A DNA stretch of 64,000 bases, taken from the NCBI RefSeq assembly GCF_001866075.3, contig NZ_CP063356.1, positions 1,416,164 to 1,480,163 of the forward strand. The letters are read 5' to 3'. A model generated the notes under the pieces. The model searched no databases and was not told the DNA's origin. It saw only the letters and a program-made list of their open reading frames with translations. The stretch comes from Anaerobacillus isosaccharinicus (lineage in GTDB: Bacteria > Bacillota > Bacilli > Bacillales > Anaerobacillaceae). The first letter of the stretch is position 1, and the number at the start of each line of letters is the position of its first letter. This document shows positions 45,430 through 57,753 of the stretch, in pieces. The position numbers and the translations under genes are program-made.

Positions 45430-45583
45430 AAAAGAGGCTTGGACATAACTAAAGTGTTTAACTGAAAATCCGAACAATACAAAACCATAGCCAAGTATAT
45501 TTCCGAAGCGCAGTATATGCACCAACTATCTTTTCGTTCGGATTTTGCATTGATTAAAACACTTTTTCCCATCCTCTTTTTAT
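45430..45583. repeat. Long hairpin element D (terminator-like)
   Basis: Three paired blocks: AAAAAGAGG/CCTCTTTTT, AAAGTGTTT/AAACACTTT and AAAATCCGAAC/GTTCGGATTTT, with an inner GTATAT/ATATGC region. Total about 155 bp. Opens GAGGCTTGGACATAACT, which I recall as a common start of intergenic repeats in Firmicutes. Ends in a T-run, so it could terminate transcription from the relic rRNA end and from yaaC on the other strand. Confidence 0.65.
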
Positions 45584-45642
45584 TTTACATAAAAGCCAAG
45601 CATGAATGTTGTATTTGATTTTTAAAAACTAATAGGAATTAT

Positions 45643-46641
45643 TTATCTGCTCTCTTGAAATATTAACGAAAGATAATATGGGACTTTATACTTTGTAATT
45701 TCAAGAAACTCAGTAATAAAAGGTAAATCATTTGAAGGGTACTGATGAAAAAGTTCACCCCACCAATCCGTTTCATATCTACAGACCATACTAAGATTAT
45801 ATAAAATCAGATAATGAACGAGTATTTCTGGGAAAAATGAATATAAATTTCGATTAGTTGGCAACCAAAATTGATGATCACCTAGATCATATTGTAATGG
45901 CGAACAGATTAGTTTATTAGGTTTTTTATTTATATTAAAAATGATCTTTTTTTGTTCTTCGTAGGCATTCTCAATAGTTAAAGAGCTCTGCTCGTTTAAT
46001 AAGTTAATAAAACCATCATAAGATAAGTTAAGTTGATCTAAAATAGCACTACTAATTGAATACGTTAAATTATTTTCATTAGAAATAGGATAGGAAACTT
46101 TAATGTTATTTAAATAATAAAAGTGGGCATGAAGCTCAGGGATTCGCTTCATTAATTCCCCCATATTATATTTTTCACCTTCTAATTGTTTCAGGTTAAA
46201 CATTTTTTCTGAGAAATGAGTAATTAATCCATTTTTCTGTATTTTTACTTCATCAAATAAAAATTCATACTGGATTTTCTTTCGCTTTCTTGTTGAAACA
46301 CCATGTGCTAAAACTTGTGTTGTTTCAGGGTAATTAGGATCTTTTGTTAATATAGCTGCTTTCATTAATTGGATCATGCCATAAAAAAGTAATACTGGTT
46401 GAAGTTCGTACGGTGCTAATTTCGACTGTTCATAATACTTCTTTCCGTGGTCTAGGTAGTAAATAAGTGTGTAACTATTTTGAAAAGCTAGTTTCTCTCC
46501 TCCAGGAATATTTTTATATTTTTCATTTAAATAAGCTTGAGCATGGTCCACTGAAAAAAAAGTTTGAAAGTATTTCCATGGTTTAAGTTTATACATATCA
46601 AATAACCTCTTTGGTTTTAAAATATTTGAATAATCTAACAT
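45643..46641 (-). CDS. yaaC: YaaC-family protein
   Basis: Uncharacterised Bacillaceae family in the same place and orientation as B. subtilis yaaC, between rrnO and guaB. 332 aa, soluble, rich in Tyr, Leu and Asn. LYDLDHGKKYYEQSKL-like helical sequence near residue 60 and LHAHFYYLNN in the middle; no catalytic motif is recognised. Family length is about 315 aa. GGAGTAG precedes ATG 46641. Divergent from guaB. Function unknown. Confidence 0.88.
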   Translation of the reverse strand: MLDYSNILKPKRLFDMYKLKPWKYFQTFFSVDHAQAYLNEKYKNIPGGEKLAFQNSYTLIYYLDHGKKYYEQSKLAPYELQPVLLFYGMIQLMKAAILTKDPNYPETTQVLAHGVSTRKRKKIQYEFLFDEVKIQKNGLITHFSEKMFNLKQLEGEKYNMGELMKRIPELHAHFYYLNNIKVSYPISNENNLTYSISSAILDQLNLSYDGFINLLNEQSSLTIENAYEEQKKIIFNINKKPNKLICSPLQYDLGDHQFWLPTNRNLYSFFPEILVHYLILYNLSMVCRYETDWWGELFHQYPSNDLPFITEFLEITKYKVPYYLSLIFQESR

Positions 46642-46711
46642 CTACTCCATTCTTGACAGTAGTTTGTCCAATTGATAAGCTACTAATAATATTTTTAAGA
46701 AGATATGGTGA

Positions 46712-48184
<1,473 letters not shown>

Positions 48185-48199
48185 GTAGTAAATAATCCC

Positions 48200-48232
48200 A
48201 ATAGACAGGCGGAAAGCCTGTCTATTTTTTTT
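48200..48232 (+). terminator. Terminator of guaB
   Basis: AATAGACAGGC, loop GGAAA, GCCTGTCTATTTTTTTT. Confidence 0.95.
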
Positions 48233-48282
48233 AGTTTAACTATGTTAAAATTACGTTTATGAGGTTGGAGAGGAGTAATACA

Positions 48283-49635
48283 ATGAGGAAAAATATAAGC
48301 AAAATAGTTATAGCAAGTTTTTTAAGCGTTCTATTATTAATGTCAACATTCAGCTTTCCGGTTCAAACGAAAGCAAACTTCGATACGAATGCATACAACA
48401 GCATTATGTTAGATGCGGAAACTGGAAAAATATTATTTCAAAAAAATATAGACATACTTCTACCTATTGCTAGTATGTCAAAAATGATGAGTGAATACCT
48501 TGTATTAGAAGCAATTAATACCGGTAAAATAAGGTGGGACCAAATTGTTCCTATAAGTACAGAGGTTGCAGCAGTTTCTCATAATACAAGTTTATCTAAT
48601 GTTCATTTAAGAATTGATGAACAGTACACGGTAAAAGAATTATATGAATCGGTAGCGATCTATTCTGCTAATGGAGCAACAATGGCTTTAGCAGAATTAA
48701 TTTCAGGATCATATCCACAATTTATAAAACTCATGAATGAAACAGCGGTTAGAATTGGAATGGGCTTAGAGGGTCAAGACTTTAAATTTATTAATTCAAC
48801 AGGTCTACCAAATAAATATGTTCCTGAAAGCATGCGTTTTAGTGGTACATCAGAAATTGATGAGAACTTAATGACTGCAAGAGCAACTGCAACGTTAGCT
48901 TATCAATTGATTAACAATTATCCTGAAGTATTAGAAACAGCTAGTATACCAAGGAAAGTATTTAAAGAGGGATCGACAGACCAAATTCGCATGGATAACT
49001 GGAATTGGATGTTACCTGAATTAGTTTATGGTTTTGAATACACAGACGGATTGAAAACTGGGTTTACAAATGCAGCCGGATACTGTTTTACTGGAACAGC
49101 TAAAAAAGATGGTCAACGAGTTATTTCAGTAGTTATGAAAACAGAATCGCCACAACAGCGTTTTGATGAAACAAAAAGATTAATGGATTATGGCTTTAAT
49201 AATTTCGCAATTCAACAGTTAATTCCAGCTGGTTTTCAGTTAGAAGATTTTGAATCTTTACCTGTCTCTAAAGGTAAAGAGCGTGAAGTGGGTATTTCTA
49301 CTTCAGAAGCTTTATCAGTGATGATGAAAAATGGTGAGGAAGAACTTTACTCATTAGATTTAATTTTAGACGAGAGTTTATTTGATGAAGAGGGCAAACT
49401 AATTGCACCTATTGAAAAAGGCCAACAAGTAGGTTACATGAAAGTGAATTATCACGGAGACGTTAATCATGAATTTATCGTTCCTGAAGCTGCTCTTTCA
49501 GAACAAGTACCAGTCGTTCTAAATGAGTCAGTAGAAAAGGCAGGGTGGTTTTCCTTAACAATGAGAGCAATTGGTGGCTTTTTCTCAGGCATTTGGACAA
49601 GCGTGGCAAATACGGTTAAAGGCATCTTTTCTTAA
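48283..49635 (+). CDS. dacA: D-alanyl-D-alanine carboxypeptidase DacA (PBP5 type)
   Basis: Trims the pentapeptide of peptidoglycan outside the membrane. Signal peptide about residues 1-31; SxxK box in IASMSKMM near 63; SxN in YSANGA; KTG in GLKTGFTNAAGYC. A C-terminal amphipathic helix (FFSGIWTSVANTVKGIF) anchors it to the membrane. 450 aa (443 in B. subtilis). ATG 48283 follows AGGAG; the upstream frame from 48259 lies over that site. Its stop is followed within 4 nt by element A9. Confidence 0.96.
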   Translation: MRKNISKIVIASFLSVLLLMSTFSFPVQTKANFDTNAYNSIMLDAETGKILFQKNIDILLPIASMSKMMSEYLVLEAINTGKIRWDQIVPISTEVAAVSHNTSLSNVHLRIDEQYTVKELYESVAIYSANGATMALAELISGSYPQFIKLMNETAVRIGMGLEGQDFKFINSTGLPNKYVPESMRFSGTSEIDENLMTARATATLAYQLINNYPEVLETASIPRKVFKEGSTDQIRMDNWNWMLPELVYGFEYTDGLKTGFTNAAGYCFTGTAKKDGQRVISVVMKTESPQQRFDETKRLMDYGFNNFAIQQLIPAGFQLEDFESLPVSKGKEREVGISTSEALSVMMKNGEEELYSLDLILDESLFDEEGKLIAPIEKGQQVGYMKVNYHGDVNHEFIVPEAALSEQVPVVLNESVEKAGWFSLTMRAIGGFFSGIWTSVANTVKGIFS

Positions 49636-49638
49636 TAG

Positions 49639-49723
49639 TGAATTTAGAATGTAAAATGTAGAATTGGTGTGGGTATGCTTCGAAGCATTACTTACACCAT
49701 TCTGCATTCTAAATTTTACATTT
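49639..49723. repeat. Family A element, copy A9 (after dacA)
   Basis: Left heptads TTTAGAA, TGTAAAA, TGTAGAA; core ATGCTTCGAAGCAT, an extended perfect palindrome; right heptads TTCTGCA, TTCTAAA, TTTTACA. Begins about 3 nt after the dacA stop. Confidence 0.87.
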
Positions 49724-49784
49724 GAAAATAGTCACATTAGTGTTAAAATAATAAAAATTGTAATGGATAGTATTTTGTATTTAC

Positions 49785-49812
49785 TTGATACTTTGGTAAA
49801 ATGAAGTACAAT
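49785..49812 (+). promoter_or_regulatory. Likely promoter of pdxS
   Basis: TTGATA (49785-49790), 16-bp spacer, TACAAT (49807-49812), 60 bp before pdxS. Confidence 0.55.
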
Positions 49813-49871
49813 ATGTATAGTAAAGCAATAGATATACTTAAGATTGCATAATTTGATAGGAGGAATTACAT

Positions 49872-50756
49872 ATGGTTCAAATAGGTACAGATCGCGTAAA
49901 GCGTGGAATGGCAGAAATGCAAAAAGGTGGCGTAATAATGGATGTTATTAACGCTGAACAAGCAAAGATTGCTGAAGAAGCTGGTGCAGTAGCTGTAATG
50001 GCTCTTGAAAGAGTACCTTCTGATATTCGTGCAGCAGGTGGGGTGGCTCGTATGGCAGATCCTACAATTGTTGAAGAAGTAATGGCAGCTGTTTCTATTC
50101 CAGTAATGGCTAAATGCCGTATTGGCCACATTGTGGAAGCAAGAATTTTAGAATCTATGGGTGTAGACTATATAGATGAGAGTGAAGTTTTAACTCCTGC
50201 TGATGAAGTTTATCATTTATATAAGCGCGATTTTACAGTTCCATTTGTTTGTGGTGCTCGTGACATTGGTGAAGCTGCTCGTCGTATTGCTGAAGGAGCT
50301 TCAATGATTCGTACAAAGGGTGAGCCAGGAACAGGTAACATTGTTGAAGCTGTAAGACATATGCGTATGATTCAAGCACAAATTCGTCAAATTATGACAA
50401 TGTCGACAGATGAACTAATGACAGAAGCTAAAAACACGGGTGCTCCATTTGAAGTTTTACTTCAAATTAAACAAGAAGGCAAGTTCCCAGTAGTTAACTT
50501 TGCAGCAGGTGGAGTAGCAACACCAGCTGATGCTGCATTAATGATGCAGTTAGGTGCTGATGGTGTATTTGTTGGTTCAGGTATCTTCAAATCTGAAAAT
50601 CCTGAAAAATTCGCTCGTGCAATCGTTGAAGCTACTACTCACTACGAAGATTACGAATTAATTGCAAAATTATCAAAAGGACTTGGTACGCCAATGAAGG
50701 GGATTGAAATCTCTAGCTTACATCCTTCAGAGCGTATGCAAGATCGTGGTTGGTAA
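49872..50756 (+). CDS. pdxS: Pyridoxal 5'-phosphate synthase subunit PdxS
   Basis: TIM-barrel lyase that condenses ribose 5-phosphate, glyceraldehyde 3-phosphate and ammonia into PLP. Near-invariant blocks: [45 protein letters not shown] and [15 protein letters not shown], with catalytic lysines in AKCRIGH and RTKGEPGTG. 294 aa, the B. subtilis length. AGGAGG ribosome site. Works with PdxT, here 145 bp downstream instead of the usual ~20. Confidence 0.98.
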   Translation: MVQIGTDRVKRGMAEMQKGGVIMDVINAEQAKIAEEAGAVAVMALERVPSDIRAAGGVARMADPTIVEEVMAAVSIPVMAKCRIGHIVEARILESMGVDYIDESEVLTPADEVYHLYKRDFTVPFVCGARDIGEAARRIAEGASMIRTKGEPGTGNIVEAVRHMRMIQAQIRQIMTMSTDELMTEAKNTGAPFEVLLQIKQEGKFPVVNFAAGGVATPADAALMMQLGADGVFVGSGIFKSENPEKFARAIVEATTHYEDYELIAKLSKGLGTPMKGIEISSLHPSERMQDRGW

Positions 50757-50780
50757 GATTAGATTGAGTTTAGTGAAAGG

Positions 50781-50882
50781 TGTCTAGCTCCAAGCACATA
50801 GCTGACCTAAGTAAAATTAATTTACTGAATTTTTCAGTATAAAGATTCTACTTTTTAGCTAGGTCGACGCTTGCCCCTTTTT
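50781..50882 (+). repeat. Decayed family B element B5 between pdxS and pdxT
   Basis: Left end GTGTCTAGCTCCAAGCACAT, AGCTGACCTA; right part TAGCTAGGTCGACGCTTGCCCC. TAGCTGACCTA and TAGCTAGGTCGACG allow partial folding; the inner GTAAATTAA-like arms are also complementary. Confidence 0.6.
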
Positions 50883-50901
50883 ATGAAAGGAAGCATTCAT
50901 T

Positions 50902-51495
50902 ATGGTGAAAATAGGAGTACTTGCACTGCAAGGTGCCGTTCGTGAACATGTCAATTCTTTACAGTCACCTGGTGCTGAAGTTGTTGCTGTTAAAAAGATA
51001 GAACAACTTGAAGACTTGGATGGGCTTGTTTTACCTGGTGGTGAAAGTACGACGATGCGACGTCTTATTGATAAATATGGCTTTTTTGAACCACTAAAAG
51101 ACTTTGCAAAAGCTGGGAAGCCAATGTTTGGTACTTGTGCAGGTTTAATATTAATGGCAAAACAGCTTGTGGGACAAAATGAAGGTCATTTAGAAATTAT
51201 TGATATGGAAGTTGAACGAAATGCCTTTGGAAGACAACGTGAGAGCTTTGAAGCAGAATTAATGGTTAAAGGAATTGCCGAAGATATTATGGCAGTATTT
51301 ATCCGGGCACCATTAATAAAATCTGTAGGGGAAGACGTTGAAATTCTTTCTAAATATAACGGTGAGATTGTCGCCGTAAGACAAAATCAGTTTTTAGCTT
51401 GTTCATTCCATCCAGAACTTACAACTGATGCACGCTTCCACCAATATTTTGTTGAGATTGTAAAAGAAACAAAAACGAAATGTTTAAATGTTTAG
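50902..51495 (+). CDS. pdxT: Pyridoxal 5'-phosphate synthase glutaminase subunit PdxT
   Basis: Class I glutamine amidotransferase that supplies ammonia to Pdx[11 protein letters not shown] at the start, oxyanion loop LPGGEST, catalytic Cys in [10 protein letters not shown] near residue 79 and His-Glu in SFHPEL near 171. 197 aa (196 in B. subtilis). AAAGGAAG ribosome site. Sequence has SPGAEV where relatives usually have a longer helix; nothing essential is missing. Confidence 0.97.
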   Translation: MVKIGVLALQGAVREHVNSLQSPGAEVVAVKKIEQLEDLDGLVLPGGESTTMRRLIDKYGFFEPLKDFAKAGKPMFGTCAGLILMAKQLVGQNEGHLEIIDMEVERNAFGRQRESFEAELMVKGIAEDIMAVFIRAPLIKSVGEDVEILSKYNGEIVAVRQNQFLACSFHPELTTDARFHQYFVEIVKETKTKCLNV

Positions 51496-51526
51496 GCATT
51501 GGTAATTATATAGTTATATAAAACAT

Positions 51527-51773
51527 ACGTTGAAGGGAAATAGTAACAATTGTTCCTACTAGCAGAGAGTCGATGGTTGGTGCAAATCGATGTAGCACTT
51601 TTGTGAATCCGTCCTGGAGTAGATTACTGAACGAAGAGAAAAATCTTCTATTAGGTAGTTCCGGTTTATCTGCCGTTATTAGATGCTAAGAGGAATAGTG
51701 ATACGTTGCTATTCAATTAGGGTGGCAACGCGGGTTAAGTCTCGTCCCTTTCATTGGGGACGGGATTTTTTTA
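51527..51773 (+). promoter_or_regulatory. Serine T-box leader of serS
   Basis: Stem I region with specifier context TGAATCCGT, where TCC is a serine codon; T-box core GGGTGGCAACGCGG (51719-51732), whose TGGCA-type bulge pairs with the uncharged tRNA acceptor end; then terminator CTCGTCCC...GGGGACGGGATTTTTTT (51741-51773). Uncharged tRNA-Ser should favour antitermination. The leader explains most of the 377-bp gap between pdxT and serS. Confidence 0.92.
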
Positions 51774-51800
51774 TTGTTTTTATGTAAATTAATTTCATAA

Positions 51801-53147
<1,347 letters not shown>

Positions 53148-53156
53148 TATACTTCG

Positions 53157-53186
53157 AAAACCGTGCTATTTTATAGCGCGGTTTTT
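53157..53186 (+). terminator. Terminator of serS
   Basis: AAAACCGTGCTA, loop, TAGCGCGGTTTTT. Confidence 0.92.
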
Positions 53187-53241
53187 ACTTGTGTGATATT
53201 GTTATTTAGAAATTAATTTCCAATTAAGTAAGGAGGATTGT

Positions 53242-54165
53242 ATGTTAATTAGAAGTTTGTTAAAAACTTTATTCATGTACGCTATTGTGATGGGATTACT
53301 AATACTAATCGTTTTATTTCCAAGAAATTCAGAGATGATCTTAGTTGATGGAGTAATGACGTACCAATATAAATTTACGTGGCAGAATTACTTTGAAAAC
53401 ATAAGACTGTATTTTACTAATTTAGTAGAAACGAAAAGCTTAGGAGAAACTCAAAGTTGGCAAACTGTAGAAGAAGTTATTATTAGCTTTATGCCAGCAA
53501 GCCTTAAAGTAGTTTTTGCTGCCTTTTTTATTAGTCTTTTTTTTGGAGTGTATAAAGGGATAGTAGATTTTCAGCATTCGAATAGGAAAACAAATTTTTT
53601 AGGGAATGGCACAACATTTTTATTTCAGGCAATACCAGACTTCTTTTTAATCATTCTTATGATTCTTTTTATCATCAATTACTTACCGTTTATCCCAATT
53701 TTTAGCCAAGGACAATGGTATAGTTTTATCATTCCAGCAATCATTGTTGCTATTTATCCTTCCATGTACATTGCAAGAATTACTTCAGCAGCAATGACAA
53801 ACGAAGATGGCATGCAATACATACAAGTGGCGAAGGCAAAAGGATTAACAGATAAGATGGTCATTTATAAACATGTGTTGCGAAATTGCTATGGTTTGAT
53901 TTTATCTCATTGTTCTTCTGTTATGTTATTAATTTTATCAAATCTTCTAATGGTAGAATTTTTAATGGGTTATAGGGGCGCAGCTTTTCGATTGTTTCAA
54001 GCATTAGATTATTCAAATGTCATGTCAGTCGGACAACGTTCAAAATTTGAAGCTGAACTAATAATTGGTATTTCTTTTTGTTTCCTAGTCATCGTGCTCT
54101 TTAGTCGATTTGTCAGTGAATGGGCTAGTAATTACCTGGACCCTAGGAGAAAGGAGCAACTATGA
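53242..54165 (+). CDS. Peptide-type ABC transporter permease (DppB/AppB-like)
   Basis: Membrane component of a dipeptide/oligopeptide-type importer. About six hydrophobic segments; a long extracytoplasmic stretch follows the first one (residues 30-80). EAA loop YIQVAKAKGLTDKMVIYKHVLRN, which contacts the ATPase, and C-terminal LDPRR. 307 aa. ATG 53242 with AAGGAGG. Overlaps the next permease by 4 nt. It diverges from the appB gene downstream, so it is not a simple copy of it. No binding protein or ATPase belongs directly to this pair. Confidence 0.88.
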   Translation: MLIRSLLKTLFMYAIVMGLLILIVLFPRNSEMILVDGVMTYQYKFTWQNYFENIRLYFTNLVETKSLGETQSWQTVEEVIISFMPASLKVVFAAFFISLFFGVYKGIVDFQHSNRKTNFLGNGTTFLFQAIPDFFLIILMILFIINYLPFIPIFSQGQWYSFIIPAIIVAIYPSMYIARITSAAMTNEDGMQYIQVAKAKGLTDKMVIYKHVLRNCYGLILSHCSSVMLLILSNLLMVEFLMGYRGAAFRLFQALDYSNVMSVGQRSKFEAELIIGISFCFLVIVLFSRFVSEWASNYLDPRRKEQL

Positions 54166-55055
54166 TAAGACAAAAATCATTTTACATAGGAATGACAATG
54201 CTAGTTTTTATATTTTCAGTGATGATCATAGGCCCTTACCTACCTTTTATTGATAAGGAGATTTCTGGAGAAACTTTGAGAATGGGTGATGAGTTTTCCC
54301 GTGCTCCCTTTCCTCCGTCATTATCAAACCCTTTTGAACCATTTGGTACAGATACTTTAGGAAGAGATTTATTATCCCTTATTGTAATAGGAACAAAAGA
54401 TACATTGATTTTGGTTTTTCTTATTACTGTTATTAGGTATGCTGTAGCGATCCCGTTAGCGCTTGGTTCGATTAATCAGCGAGGTCCAGCGTATTGGCTT
54501 TTAACTAGTTGGAACAGTGTTTTTTCAGCTTTACCAACAATTTTCTCAGCTGTATTATTAATGAATCTCCCTTTTGTTATCTTTTCAGGAAATCGAGTTT
54601 TAATTGTTATTATCATTTTAGCTTTTATAGAAGTTGGTAGAGTAGCCTATATTATTCAGCAAGAAGGATATATGGTTACTAATGAACTGTACGTGAAAGC
54701 AGGGATTACGATTGGAAATAGTCGGTTAGGTTTGTTTTCTAGATATTACTTACCTGCTCTACTTCCATCTATACTGACAAACTTCTTCCTCGACCTAGGG
54801 AAGGTATTGCTTTTAATAGGGCAATTAGGCATTTTTAGTATTTTTATTGAACAGAGTTGGATTCAGTTAGCAGCAGGTTCTGGAGAAATACAGAATATCA
54901 GCTACAATTGGGCTTCAATCCTTGGTGAATCGAGAGGAACATTGAGTAGAGCACCATGGATTACATTTTTTCCTGCACTAGCAATTACTTTTACGATAAT
55001 TAGTTTCTTTTTCATCGGTGAAGGACTCCGGGCGTACTTTTCTCGTAAAAAATGA
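54162..55055 (+). CDS. Peptide-type ABC transporter permease (DppC/AppC-like)
   Basis: Partner of the previous gene: ATGA overlap. The DppC-type hallmark FGTDTLGRDLLS is at residues about 65-76, and the final segment FFFIGEGLRAYF is the usual C-terminus. The EAA loop (YVKAGITIGNSRLGLFSRYYL) departs from the consensus more than in appC. 297 aa, about six membrane segments. A terminator follows, so the pair forms its own two-gene operon. It could share the ATPases of the app operons; that is inference. Confidence 0.86.
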   Translation: MIRQKSFYIGMTMLVFIFSVMIIGPYLPFIDKEISGETLRMGDEFSRAPFPPSLSNPFEPFGTDTLGRDLLSLIVIGTKDTLILVFLITVIRYAVAIPLALGSINQRGPAYWLLTSWNSVFSALPTIFSAVLLMNLPFVIFSGNRVLIVIIILAFIEVGRVAYIIQQEGYMVTNELYVKAGITIGNSRLGLFSRYYLPALLPSILTNFFLDLGKVLLLIGQLGIFSIFIEQSWIQLAAGSGEIQNISYNWASILGESRGTLSRAPWITFFPALAITFTIISFFFIGEGLRAYFSRKK

Positions 55056-55062
55056 TTAGCCA

Positions 55063-55114
55063 AAAAAATTTACAATTGTTGTGTATTTATTCAAGTACAC
55101 GACAATTTTTTTTA
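55063..55114 (+). terminator. Terminator of the orphan permease pair
   Basis: AATTGTTGTGTA, loop, TACACGACAATTTTTTTT. Strong stem and T-run. Confidence 0.9.
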
Positions 55115-55529
55115 GGTATTAGAGTAAACTACTTGTTAGTTGTTATTCAAAAAAATGTTATGTATAGGAATAAGTTTTTAGGAACCAAGTAATTTAGAAA
55201 TTTATTAAGTAATTATTACAGAAATATTACATATAATTACAATAGCAAGAACTGTAGTAAATGGTATTCTTTTAGATAGGAAATCTGACAAATGATTTCC
55301 CTATAATAAATTTAAAATATAAAATAATAACAACTATTAGTTTCTTTTAATATACAGTAAAATACTTTAAATGTTTTTCTGATATAGACAATTGTGTATT
55401 TTATGAGCATATAGAATAAAAAACGTTATAACAATAAGGTTTATAAGTAGACTTCGTTACAGTGTTAATGTGGTAAAGTCTAATTTACATTTAACGAATT
55501 TTGAAAATTTAAAATTAAATGTAATTTTG
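55115..55529. other. Non-coding AT-rich stretch upstream of app operon 1
   Basis: About 415 bp with no recognisable gene or RNA. It contains AGACTT...AAAGTCT complementary arms (55449-55485). It has no family A or B element. No homology to the region before the second app operon is visible until about 55520. Confidence 0.5.
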
Positions 55530-55558
55530 TTGACATCTCATTAAAGCTAGTGTAATAT
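55530..55558 (+). promoter_or_regulatory. Promoter of app operon 1
   Basis: -35 TTGACA (55530-55535), 17-bp spacer, -10 TAATAT (55553-55558). The -10 region TGTAATATTCAGAATATAA is also present, with few changes, before the second app operon. Confidence 0.8.
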
Positions 55559-55591
55559 TCAGAATATAATAAATTATTATTTCTAAAAAAC

Positions 55592-55606
55592 TATTTTTAG
55601 AAAATT
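55592..55606 (+). promoter_or_regulatory. Candidate CodY box, app operon 1
   Basis: TATTTTTAGAAAATT, two mismatches from the CodY consensus AATTTTCWGAAAATT, about 34 bp after the -10. A matching site follows the second app promoter. Confidence 0.5.
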
Positions 55607-55685
55607 GACTTTTTTGTGAATTTTATTTATATTTAAAAAGTTTAGTAGATTAATAGGACTTTTAAGGGTGGTGAGTAACAACTGG

Positions 55686-56663
55686 ATGTCTACCTTGTTA
55701 GAAGTAAAAAACTTAAAAACCCACTTTTTTTCAAAAAATAAAGTTTTTCCTGTCGTCGACGGTTTAGACTTTAAAGTTAAAAAAGGTGAAACATTAGCTA
55801 TAGTTGGAGAGTCTGGATCAGGAAAGAGTATTACTTCGCTTTCGATTATGGGCCTTGTACCAAAACCAGGTGGCAAAATCGTTGAAGGTGAAATTATTTT
55901 CGATGGTGCTGATTTAGTATCTTTAAGTGAAAATGAAATGTACAAAGTACGTGGTAACGATATCGCCATGATCTTCCAAGAACCAATGTCATCGCTGAAC
56001 CCAGTTTTAACAATTGGTGAGCAAATAACGGAGGTCTTAATTTACCACAAAAAGATTACTAAAAAAGAAGCTCGAGCTAGAGCTATTGACCTTCTTAAGA
56101 TAGTAGGTTTTGCTCGTGCGGAAGAAATGTTAGATGATTATCCACACCGATTATCAGGTGGAATGAGACAAAGGGTCATGATTGCAATGGCAATGAGCTG
56201 TGATCCAAAGTTACTAATTGCAGATGAACCTACAACTGCATTAGACGTGACAGTCCAAGCCCAAATTCTTGAATTAATGAAGGAATTATCAAAGAAGTTT
56301 AGTTCCTCAATTATTTTGATTACTCATGATTTAGGAGTTGTTGCTGAGCTAGCTGATCGAGTTCTAGTTATGTATGCGGGGCAAGTAGTAGAAGAGTCTG
56401 ACATTGTTGAACTATTCGATAGACCGCTACATCCCTATACTCAAGGGCTACTTAGTTCAGTTCCTAAAATAGATGAAGATCAAGAACGGTTAACATCTAT
56501 TGGTGGAAACGTACCTTCTCCAGATAACTTTCCTAAAGGCTGTCGCTTTTCAACACGCTGTGCTCATGTCATGGAAAAGTGTTTGGAAAGTCAACCAGAC
56601 CTGATTGAAGTTTATCCAGGCCGCAAGTCGCGTTGCTTCTTGCATCAGGAAGGAGTCAACTAA
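55686..56663 (+). CDS. appD: Oligopeptide ABC transporter ATP-binding protein AppD (copy 1)
   Basis: Cytosolic ATPase powering peptide import. Walker A GESGSGKS near residue 40, Q-loop [10 protein letters not shown], signature [14 protein letters not shown], Walker [14 protein letters not shown]-loop ITHDLG, and the C-terminal oligopeptide-type extension with Cys residues ([15 protein letters not shown]), which binds an iron-sulfur cluster or metal in relatives. 325 aa. I start at ATG 55686; a GTG 18 nt upstream is not conserved in frame in copy 2. About 97% identical in protein to copy 2 at 61906. Confidence 0.94.
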   Translation: MSTLLEVKNLKTHFFSKNKVFPVVDGLDFKVKKGETLAIVGESGSGKSITSLSIMGLVPKPGGKIVEGEIIFDGADLVSLSENEMYKVRGNDIAMIFQEPMSSLNPVLTIGEQITEVLIYHKKITKKEARARAIDLLKIVGFARAEEMLDDYPHRLSGGMRQRVMIAMAMSCDPKLLIADEPTTALDVTVQAQILELMKELSKKFSSSIILITHDLGVVAELADRVLVMYAGQVVEESDIVELFDRPLHPYTQGLLSSVPKIDEDQERLTSIGGNVPSPDNFPKGCRFSTRCAHVMEKCLESQPDLIEVYPGRKSRCFLHQEGVN

Positions 56664-56665
56664 AG

Positions 56666-57685
56666 ATGAGTACCGTAACTGAAGATCATAAAAAAAATGC
56701 TAAAAGCGAAACAACATCCGATATTTTACTAGAAGTAAAAGGTCTAAAAAAATATTTCCCGATAAAAGCAGGTATTTTGCAAAGAACAGTCGGTCATGTA
56801 AAGGCTGTCGATGATGTTAGTTTCTTTATTAAAAAGGGTGAAACATTTGGTCTTGTTGGTGAGTCCGGTTGTGGAAAATCGACAACAGGAAGAGCGATTA
56901 TTCGTTTATATGAACCAACGGCAGGAGAAATAATTTTTGACGGTGAAAATATTGCGAATATTCCGGAAAAATCTCTAAGGCCTTATCGGAAAGATATCCA
57001 AATGGTGTTTCAAGATCCTTACTCTTCTCTAAATCCCCGCAAAACTGTGGGAACGATTTTAGAAGAACCTTTTCGTGTGCACAATCTTTATTCAAAAAAG
57101 GAACGGAAAGAAAGAGTAGAACATCTTTTGGAAAAGGTTGGATTAAATCCTTCACTGAGAGATCGTTATCCTCATGAGTTTTCTGGAGGACAACGTCAGC
57201 GGATTGGAATTGCAAGATCACTTACGTTAAATCCTAAGCTAATTATTGGAGATGAACCAGTTTCAGCCCTAGACGTATCTATTCAGTCACAAGTATTGAA
57301 TATTATGGATGATCTCCAAAAAGAATTTGGTTTGACATACTTATTTATTGCCCATGATTTAGCTGTTGTAAAACATATTTCAGATCGTATCGGGGTTATG
57401 TACCTTGGTCGAATGATGGAAGTGACTGATAAGAAAACGCTTTATCGGAATCCACTTCATCCTTACACGCAAGCACTACTTTCTGCGATTCCAAAATCGC
57501 ATCCTAGTGAAGTGAAGCGTGAACGTATAATCTTAAAAGGAGATGTTCCAAGCCCGGCAAATCCGCCAGCAGGGTGTGTATTTCATACACGCTGCCCACA
57601 AGCGATGGATCATTGTAAGCAAGCCGTACCTATGTTACAAGAGTTAGAGCCTGGTCACTTTGTCGCTTGTCACTTATACGAATAA
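56666..57685 (+). CDS. appF: Oligopeptide ABC transporter ATP-binding protein AppF (copy 1)
   Basis: Second ATPase of the importer. Walker [13 protein letters not shown] near residue 80, [15 protein letters not shown], signature [14 protein letters not shown], Walker [13 protein letters not shown], and C-terminal [15 protein letters not shown]. 339 aa. ATG 56666 lies 2 nt after the appD stop, with AAGGAG inside appD. The N-terminal ~20 residues differ strongly from copy 2, while the rest is nearly the same. Confidence 0.94.
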   Translation: MSTVTEDHKKNAKSETTSDILLEVKGLKKYFPIKAGILQRTVGHVKAVDDVSFFIKKGETFGLVGESGCGKSTTGRAIIRLYEPTAGEIIFDGENIANIPEKSLRPYRKDIQMVFQDPYSSLNPRKTVGTILEEPFRVHNLYSKKERKERVEHLLEKVGLNPSLRDRYPHEFSGGQRQRIGIARSLTLNPKLIIGDEPVSALDVSIQSQVLNIMDDLQKEFGLTYLFIAHDLAVVKHISDRIGVMYLGRMMEVTDKKTLYRNPLHPYTQALLSAIPKSHPSEVKRERIILKGDVPSPANPPAGCVFHTRCPQAMDHCKQAVPMLQELEPGHFVACHLYE

Positions 57686-57753
57686 GTATTGTGATAAAAG
57701 GTAAAGTCCAACTCTACGTTAAATATTCAAAATATTCCGAAGGGGGAAAAACT

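Noticed and set aside
46653..46681. TTGACA upstream of guaB as a sigma-A promoter
   Set aside because: The hexamer at 17-bp spacing is TAAGCT, a poor -10; the true promoter is not clear.
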